A program made the translations under genes and the position numbers. DNA of 10,249 bases, taken from contig JACPXA010000075.1 of assembly GCA_016196785.1 (NCBI GenBank), positions 1-10,249 on the forward strand, read 5' to 3'. Position 1 is the stretch's first letter, and every line of letters starts with the position of its first letter. Shown here piece after piece: positions 6,713-10,249 of this stretch. Below the pieces are notes generated by a model, which saw only the letters and a list, made by a program, of their open reading frames with translations, was not told where the DNA came from and searched no databases. This DNA is from Elusimicrobiota bacterium (GTDB taxonomy: Bacteria > Elusimicrobiota > Elusimicrobia > 2-01-FULL-59-12 > JACPXA01).

Positions 6713-7342
6713 TTATTTGGAATACAATTCTACAATCAGTTGTTCGTTGACGGGGAAGGACATCTCCTCCCGTCGCGGCCACGCCTTCACACGCCCCACG
6801 CCCTGCTGGGCATCAACCTCCAACCAGGAAGGGCGTACCTCTCGCTTGGCGGCGGCCGCCTGCGCCTGCTGCACCTGGGCATTGGCCGAGAGCTTCTCGC
6901 TGAGCCGTACCTCATCGCCGGGGCGGACCGCATGGGAAGGGATCGTGACCCGACGTTGATTCAGGAAGACATGCCCATGCGTGATCAGCTGCCTGGCATG
7001 GGCTTGGGAGGTGGTAAACCCCATCCGTCGTACCACGTGATCGAGCCGCGTCTCCAGGAGGCGAAGGAGGGTCGCACCGGTCTGCCCCGCGCTGCGGCTG
7101 GCGGCTCGGAAATACCTGCGGAATTGCCGTTCCGTGATGCCCACCATCCGTTTGGCCAACTGTTTCTCCCGCAAGCGTTTGGAATACTCTGAGGGTTTCG
7201 AGCGACGGCGGCCCCCATGCTGGCCAGGCGCCACCGCGCGGTGGTCGAACACGCACTTGGTGTAGCATTTATCGCCCTTCAGGAAGAGCTTGGTCCCTTC
7301 CCTTCGACAAACGCTGCAGACCGGATCAACGTATCTCGACAT
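6713..7342 (-). CDS. rpsD: Small ribosomal subunit protein uS4 (zinc-binding form)
   Basis: S4 is a primary 16S rRNA binder and assembly initiator; in some bacteria it is also a translational repressor of the alpha operon. It is 209 aa from the ATG at 7340-7342. The N-terminal region has four cysteines, Cys9, Cys12, Cys26 and Cys30, forming the C+ zinc site. Other signatures are PGQHGGRRRSKPSEY (39-53), RRYFRAASRS (75-84), and the S4 RNA-binding domain from about 99, with LETRLDHVVRRMGF (96-109) and ARQLITHGHVFLNQRRV (116-132). The frame extends 12 codons further upstream into rpsK, but MSRY is the conventional start. It lies 5 nt after rpsK and 13 nt before rpoA. No strong ribosome-binding site precedes it, so it probably relies on coupling. 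Confidence 0.97.
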   Translation of the reverse strand: MSRYVDPVCSVCRREGTKLFLKGDKCYTKCVFDHRAVAPGQHGGRRRSKPSEYSKRLREKQLAKRMVGITERQFRRYFRAASRSAGQTGATLLRLLETRLDHVVRRMGFTTSQAHARQLITHGHVFLNQRRVTIPSHAVRPGDEVRLSEKLSANAQVQQAQAAAAKREVRPSWLEVDAQQGVGRVKAWPRREEMSFPVNEQLIVELYSK

Positions 7343-7347
7343 ATCGG

Positions 7348-7773
7348 TTACACCCGCCGCGGCTTGGGAGGACGACACCCATTATGAGGCAGTGGAGTGA
7401 CATCCTTGATGGAAAGCACCGACAACCCGGCGGCCTGGAGGCCGCGGATCGCGGTTTCCCGTCCGGCGCCAGGACCCCGCACGAGCACCGACACCTCGCG
7501 GATGCCACCCTCAAGGGCCCGCTTGGCGGCGGTGTCTGCCGCCATCTGAGCGGCGAAGGGGGTCCCCTTCTTGGTTCCTTTAAACCCGCAGCTCCCGGCT
7601 GAGGTCCAGACGACGACGTTCCCGCGCTCATCGGTGATGGAGATGATCGTGTTATTGAACGACGACTGGATATAGGCCCGCGCCTGTCCGATGTTCTTCC
7701 AAACCTTTCTTCGTTTAAGCGCAAGTTTGGCCGCGGACGAGACATTGCTTTGCGTCATGGGGTTGGCCGCCAT
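7348..7773 (-). CDS. rpsK: Small ribosomal subunit protein uS11
   Basis: S11 belongs to the 30S platform and contacts the 690 and 790 loops of 16S rRNA. It is 141 aa. The body shows YIQSSFNNTIISITDERGN (34-52), GFKGTKKGTPFAAQ (63-76), VLVRGPGAGRETAIRGL (97-112) and the basic C-terminus NGCRPPKPRRV. The N-terminus is about ten residues longer than the shortest family members, which is common. The ATG at 7771-7773 is supported by an AAGGAG site formed by the last codons of rpsM; a downstream ATG at codon 6 is less well placed. Confidence 0.97.
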   Translation of the reverse strand: MAANPMTQSNVSSAAKLALKRRKVWKNIGQARAYIQSSFNNTIISITDERGNVVVWTSAGSCGFKGTKKGTPFAAQMAADTAAKRALEGGIREVSVLVRGPGAGRETAIRGLQAAGLSVLSIKDVTPLPHNGCRPPKPRRV

Positions 7774-7776
7774 GGG

Positions 7777-8214
7777 TTACTCCTTTAGTCCTCCACCTAC
7801 GCCCTTTGGTCCCGCGCTCGGCTTGGCCGGAGCGGTCGGTTTTTCCGCCGCGCGCACTGAGCCGACGGTCCTGCGCTTCCCACGTTTGGTTCGGGCGTTG
7901 GTCCGGGTACGCTGGCCTCGACACGGGAGGTTGCGCCGATGCCGCATGCCACGATATGCCCCAATCTCGATTAACCGGCGGATATTCTGCTGAAGTTCCC
8001 GACGGAGGTCCCCCTCGACCTTCACCTCCTCGGCGATCAGCGCATTCAGCTTGCTGACCTCAGCCTCGGTTAGGTTCTTGACCCGTGTCGCTGGGTTGAT
8101 CGCCGACCTATCAACGAGGCGTCGCGCCAACGGTCGCCCCACCCCATAGATGTAGGACAACGCGATGTCAATCCGCTTCTCTTTCGGTAGTTCGACTCCG
8201 GCGACCCTAGCCAT
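7777..8214 (-). CDS. rpsM: Small ribosomal subunit protein uS13
   Basis: S13 sits in the 30S head, forms intersubunit bridges and touches the P-site tRNA. It is 145 aa. Family signatures are MARVAGVELPKEKRIDIALSY at the N-terminus (the first 21 residues), YGVGRPLARRL (23-33) and GAYRGMRHRRNLPCRGQRTR (86-105), then TNARTKRGKRRTVG. Most S13 proteins end near this point at about 120-126 aa. Here an Ala/Pro/Lys/Gly-rich tail of about 25 residues follows (KPTAPAKPSAGPKGVGGG). The start is 3 nt after the rpmJ stop, with AAGGA spanning that stop, so rpmJ-rpsM-rpsK are tightly coupled. Confidence 0.97.
   Translation of the reverse strand: MARVAGVELPKEKRIDIALSYIYGVGRPLARRLVDRSAINPATRVKNLTEAEVSKLNALIAEEVKVEGDLRRELQQNIRRLIEIGAYRGMRHRRNLPCRGQRTRTNARTKRGKRRTVGSVRAAEKPTAPAKPSAGPKGVGGGLKE
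7780..7785 (-). promoter_or_regulatory. Ribosome-binding site of rpsK embedded in rpsM
   Basis: AAGGAG encodes the final Lys-Glu of S13 and is followed by the TAA stop and, after six bases, the rpsK ATG. It fixes the rpsK start and couples the two genes. Confidence 0.75.
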
Positions 8215-8217
8215 GAC

Positions 8218-8331
8218 TTATCCTTGCCGTTGCTTGTGGCGCGGATTACTGCAGTTGATCCGCACCACGCCCTTCCGTCGAATCACCTGACATTTCTGAC
8301 ACATCGGCTTCACCGACGCTCGAACTTTCAT
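8218..8331 (-). CDS. rpmJ: Large ribosomal subunit protein bL36 (zinc-binding form)
   Basis: The smallest 50S protein, 37 aa: it begins MKVRASVKPMCQKC, continues QVIRRKGVVRIN and ends CSNPRHKQRQG. Cys11, Cys14, Cys27 and His32 form the C+ zinc ribbon. Its position between infA and rpsM is the classic one. The ATG at 8329-8331 has no adjacent ribosome-binding site: the bases directly upstream are the arm of a perfect 13-bp hairpin. The only good site, AGGAGG, is on the far side of that hairpin, next to the infA stop. Confidence 0.95.
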   Translation of the reverse strand: MKVRASVKPMCQKCQVIRRKGVVRINCSNPRHKQRQG

Positions 8332-8381
8332 AGCCCGGGGACAGACCTTAATTCTATAAAAGGTCTGTCCCCATTCCTCCT
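8332..8381 (-). promoter_or_regulatory. Palindromic repeat forming a possible split ribosome-binding site for rpmJ
   Basis: The 50-nt infA-rpmJ spacer holds AGGAGG (8376-8381), then AAT, then a perfect 13-bp inverted repeat GGGGACAGACCTT / AAGGTCTGTCCCC (8360-8372 and 8337-8349, 10-nt loop), then GGGCT and the rpmJ ATG. Folding would leave about 8 unpaired nt between AGGAGG and ATG. The stem is also a dispersed repeat: part of it recurs at 3489-3508. A six-codon ATG frame (MGTDLL, 8354-8374) begins inside the repeat, but its ATG is only 1-2 nt from AGGAGG, which is too close to be efficient. There is no U-tract, so it is not a clear terminator. Confidence 0.7.
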
Positions 8382-8600
8382 TTACTTCTCCCGGTAGATG
8401 ATGCGACCCCGACTGAGGTCGTACGGGGAGAGCTCCACCTTGACGTGATCTCCAGGCAAGATCTTGATGTAGTGCATCCGCATTTTCCCTGAGATGTGGG
8501 CTAACACCCGATGTCCCCCCTCAATCTCCACCCGAAACATAGCATTCGGCAACGCCTCCAACACCGTCCCTTCTACCTCAACCTTTTCTTCTTTAGACAT
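8382..8600 (-). CDS. infA: Translation initiation factor IF-1
   Basis: IF-1 binds the 30S A site during initiation. It is 72 aa, exactly the family length, and a single S1/OB-fold: it opens MSKEEKVEVEGTVLEALPNA and carries FRVEIEGGHRVLAHISGKMR (22-41), IKILPGDHVKVELSPYDLSR (45-64) and the ending GRIIYREK. The ATG lies 9 nt after the map stop, with AAGGA about 6 nt upstream. The usual gene order (adk-map-infA-rpmJ) is kept. Confidence 0.98.
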   Translation of the reverse strand: MSKEEKVEVEGTVLEALPNAMFRVEIEGGHRVLAHISGKMRMHYIKILPGDHVKVELSPYDLSRGRIIYREK

Positions 8601-8609
8601 CCCCTTTCC

Positions 8610-9419
8610 TTACCCCTCTCCCCTCAGGGGAGAGGGTGAGGGTGAGGGGGAACGTGTTAAGACCTCTGGGCCGCTGGCGGTCAGCGCGACCATGTGCTCG
8701 AAATGCGCTGAGAGAGACCCGTCCACAGTGACCACCGTCCAGCCATCCGACAGGTGGCGGATGTGTGGCGTCCCGACATTGACCATGACCTCTAACGCCA
8801 ACACCATCCCTTCCTGCAATCGGAGGCCAGTCCCAGGTTGTCCGACACACGGGACATGCGGTTCTTCATGCATGGCCCGCCCGATGCCATGTCCGCCATA
8901 CTCTCGGATCACGTGGAACCCCGCCACCTCGGCGGTGGACTGCATGGCATAGGAGACGTCGCCAAGTCGGGCCCCCACGCGTGCCGCTTGTATCGCTCGT
9001 TCGAGTGCCTCTTCAGCAACCGTGAGCAACCGCTCTGCGGTGGCGGACATGGTTCCAACCCCAAACGACGTGGCGGTATCACCACAGAACCCTTGATAGA
9101 ACACCCCGACGTCAAGACTGACTAGATCCCCCGCCCGAATGACCCGAGGACCGGGAATCCCATGGACGACCTCTTCATTGACTGACACGCAGATATGCGC
9201 CGGAAAGCCCCGATATCCTAGAAAGGCGGGGGTGGCTCCCAGCTCGCGAATGATCCGCGCCGCCAGCTCATCCAACGCCTGCGCGGTGATCCCCGGGACA
9301 CAGGCCTTCTTGAGACGTTGGAGCAACTCGGCGGCCTGCTGTCCAGCGAGCCGCAACCGGTTGATCTCCTCAACCGTTTTGAGCTCAACCGCCGATGCCA
9401 CCTTAGACCCCGATCCCAT
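8610..9419 (-). CDS. map: Methionine aminopeptidase, type I
   Basis: Cytosolic dinuclear metalloprotease that removes the initiator Met from nascent proteins. It is 269 aa. It begins near ELKTVEEINRLRLAG (12-26), the usual type I start. Substrate His86 is in VVHGIPG; metal ligands are Asp103, Asp114 (in SLDVGVFYQGFCGDTATSF), His177 (GGHGIG), Glu210 and Glu241 (FEHMVALT). His184 is in the conserved MHEEP. The common IEPM around the fourth ligand is LEVM here, keeping Glu but losing Pro. The core ends at about residue 255 (GPEVLT); the last 14 residues (RSPSPSPSPLRGEG) come from a dispersed repeat. The ATG abuts the adk stop (TAAATG). No clear ribosome-binding site is visible; a GTG at codon 7 is an alternative. 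Confidence 0.96.
   Translation of the reverse strand: MGSGSKVASAVELKTVEEINRLRLAGQQAAELLQRLKKACVPGITAQALDELAARIIRELGATPAFLGYRGFPAHICVSVNEEVVHGIPGPRVIRAGDLVSLDVGVFYQGFCGDTATSFGVGTMSATAERLLTVAEEALERAIQAARVGARLGDVSYAMQSTAEVAGFHVIREYGGHGIGRAMHEEPHVPCVGQPGTGLRLQEGMVLALEVMVNVGTPHIRHLSDGWTVVTVDGSLSAHFEHMVALTASGPEVLTRSPSPSPSPLRGEG
8613..8651. repeat. Palindromic CCCTCTCCCCTCAGGGG-type repeat in the 3' end of map
   Basis: A perfect 11-bp inverted repeat, CCCTCTCCCCT / AGGGGAGAGGG (8614-8624/8626-8636), is followed by GTGAGGGTGAGGGGG tandem-like G-rich DNA. I recognise this as a widespread dispersed repeat type in environmental bacterial genomes. It is entirely inside the map reading frame and encodes the Ser-Pro-rich tail, ending at the TAA at 8610-8612. 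No U-tract follows, so a terminator role is unsupported. Confidence 0.75.
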
Positions 9420-10079
9420 TTACGATGCCCGCGAGTGTTGCCTGAGGGTTCGCTGGATCGCCTCGGCGACTTGTGCAATCCCTTGAGCCGCGTCCACGGT
9501 CGTGAGCCGCCCGAGGCGCTGGTAATACGACACCACTGGAGCGGTCTGGCGTTCATAAACACGGAGACGTTCTTGGATCGCCGTTGGTTGATCGTCTTCC
9601 CGGGTCACTAAGTTTCCTCCACACCCGTCACACTGGTCAGGCGTCGCAGGGGGCTGAGTGCGCAGATTGTAGACCCTGCCGCAGGTCCGACAGACCCGCC
9701 GCTGGGAAAGTCGGGCGACGACCTGCTCCGGGGTCACCTGAAAGTACAGGACCAGATCCACCGCCTGATTTCGACCGCTCAAGAACTGCTCCAAGGCATG
9801 CGCCTGGTCTAACGTGCGCGGGTAGCCATCCAGGAGACATCCATCCTGACACTCCGTGTGCGTGAGCCGCTCGTGAAGAACTCGAACGGTCAGATGATCC
9901 GGCACCAACCGTCCCCCCTGCAGATACTGGGCGACCTCAACCCCTAAGGGGGACCCGCTCGCCACGGCCTGTCGAAAGAGCTCCCCCGAAGCGACGACTG
10001 GGAGTCGGAGAGCTTGCGCGAGCTCTTTGGCCTGTGTGCCTTTCCCTGAACCTGGCGGTCCCAAGAGCACGAGAATCAC
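9420..10079 (-). CDS. adk: Adenylate kinase (zinc-LID form)
   Basis: Cytosolic enzyme interconverting ATP + AMP and 2 ADP. It is 219 aa, a long-LID form. Motifs are the P-loop GPPGSGKGTQ (7-16), the AMP-binding region ASGELFR (30-36), GYPRT (85-89), the LID with Cys130-x2-Cys133 and Cys150-x2-Cys153 (a four-Cys zinc site) and REDD (160-163). The start is GTG at 10077-10079, directly after an in-frame TAA, so no longer N-terminus is possible. I see no strong ribosome-binding site. In most bacteria secY is immediately upstream; here 170 nt of structured DNA reaches the window edge. Confidence 0.97.
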   Translation of the reverse strand: MILVLLGPPGSGKGTQAKELAQALRLPVVASGELFRQAVASGSPLGVEVAQYLQGGRLVPDHLTVRVLHERLTHTECQDGCLLDGYPRTLDQAHALEQFLSGRNQAVDLVLYFQVTPEQVVARLSQRRVCRTCGRVYNLRTQPPATPDQCDGCGGNLVTREDDQPTAIQERLRVYERQTAPVVSYYQRLGRLTTVDAAQGIAQVAEAIQRTLRQHSRAS

Positions 10080-10087
10080 TTAGGCAC

Positions 10088-10211
10088 TTAGGAGCGTTCC
10101 CCCACTCCTAGGAGCCTGTCCGAGTATTCCGTTTCGGCTGCACCGGCAGGCTGTTGGCCTGCGCCGGCGTCAGGCTCGCTCGGCATACGCTCCGCCGTCG
10201 AGTATGCCATC
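10088..10211 (-). CDS. Possible 40-aa hypothetical ORF before adk
   Basis: An ATG at 10209-10211 preceded by AAGGAAGG opens a 40-codon frame starting MAYSTAERMPSEPDAGAG and ending LLGVGERS, with its stop 8 nt before the adk GTG. The ATG overlaps the TGA of an upstream frame as TGATG, which looks like a coupled gene pair. It coincides with the hairpin-rich repeat and has low-complexity Ala/Gly/Glu/Pro composition, so I doubt it is a real gene. I recognise no family. Confidence 0.2.
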
Positions 10212-10249
10212 ACTCGCCTTCCTTGGCTCGGCGCAACAGCCGCCGGTTC
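10210..10249 (-). CDS. Edge fragment: C-terminus of an upstream gene, possibly secY
   Basis: A frame open from the window edge ends NRRLLRRAKEGE and a TGA at 10210-10212. Gene order predicts secY here, and a basic C-terminal tail would suit SecY, but twelve residues are too few to identify it. A second frame is also open from the edge through to 10088, so the assignment is uncertain. Confidence 0.25.
   Translation of the reverse strand, partial: NRRLLRRAKEGE

Larger units (their letters stand above)
10080..10249. repeat. Hairpin-rich, repeat-like DNA upstream of adk
   Basis: The stretch contains a 10-bp palindrome CTCCTAGGAG (10105-10114). An inverted pair, CCGGCAGGC/GCCTGCGCCGG with a small bulge, lies at about 10143-10167. 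A second hairpin, GGCATAC...GTATGCC, lies at 10182-10208. The motif ATACTCG (minus strand) occurs in both halves. This clustering of stems resembles REP-type repeats, but no second copy lies in the window. A direct repeat, CCTAAGTG CCTAAGTG on the minus strand, lies just before adk. Confidence 0.5.

Noticed and set aside
8337..8372. Rho-independent terminator between infA and rpmJ
   Set aside because: The stem is strong but is followed by GGGCT and a start codon, not a U-tract; stopping transcription here would cut off the essential genes downstream.
8354..8374. Six-codon leader peptide (MGTDLL) acting as an attenuator for rpmJ
   Set aside because: Its ATG is only 1-2 nt from AGGAGG, too close for efficient initiation, and the same bases at mreC-mreD do not stop after six codons. 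A split ribosome-binding site explains the geometry better.
8613..8636. Terminator at the end of map
   Set aside because: No U-tract follows the stem on the transcribed strand, and infA starts a few bases later.
1..10249. A hidden defence system, CRISPR array or mobile gene cargo
   Set aside because: All long minus-strand frames are assigned to housekeeping genes; there is no spacer-repeat periodicity, integrase or transposase in the window.

Overview
The window is one long gene train on the minus strand of a bacterial chromosome, roughly 60% GC by eye. It is the distal spc/alpha ribosomal operon run directly into a cell-shape (elongasome) operon. In transcription order, from high to low coordinates, it reads: an unidentified edge fragment, adk, map, infA, rpmJ, rpsM, rpsK, rpsD, rpoA, rplQ, mreB, mreC, mreD, mrdA (PBP2) and rodA, which runs off the left edge. 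I see no credible plus-strand gene; the long plus-strand frames are antisense shadows of these genes.

The set mreBCD-mrdA-rodA indicates a rod-shaped bacterium. GC content, zinc-binding (Cys-rich) S4 and L36, and several families of short dispersed palindromes resemble environmental lineages such as NC10/Methylomirabilota, Rokubacteria, Nitrospirota or deltaproteobacterial groups. That assignment is a low-confidence impression; a marker tree of RpoA, S4 and MreB would settle it.

Layout. 10080-10249: structured, repeat-like DNA where secY would be expected upstream of adk. 8610-10079: adk and map, abutting with no gap. 7348-8600: infA, rpmJ, rpsM and rpsK. 5366-7342: rpsD, rpoA and rplQ. 1-5357: mreB, mreC, mreD, mrdA, rodA. 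Most junctions are 0-13 nt or overlap (rpoA/rplQ by 4 nt, mreD/mrdA by about 20 nt, mrdA/rodA by 11 nt), so extensive co-transcription and translational coupling are likely. I saw no convincing terminator or internal promoter.

How the genes work together. The first half supplies protein-synthesis and transcription parts: IF-1, L36, S13, S11, S4, RNA polymerase alpha, L17, plus methionine aminopeptidase and adenylate kinase. The second half supplies the elongasome: MreB filament, MreC/MreD membrane scaffold, RodA glycan polymerase and PBP2 transpeptidase.

The genes are ordinary; the unusual layer is a set of short palindromic repeats lodged in this essential operon. One family sits between a Shine-Dalgarno sequence and the start codon of both rpmJ and mreD. 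If folded, it would restore normal ribosome-binding spacing (a split ribosome-binding site). A second, nested cluster lies inside the mreD copy and keeps an in-frame path into mreD. A third repeat supplies the C-terminal tail of MAP. A fourth is translated inside the PBP2 transpeptidase domain. A further hairpin pair lies upstream of adk.
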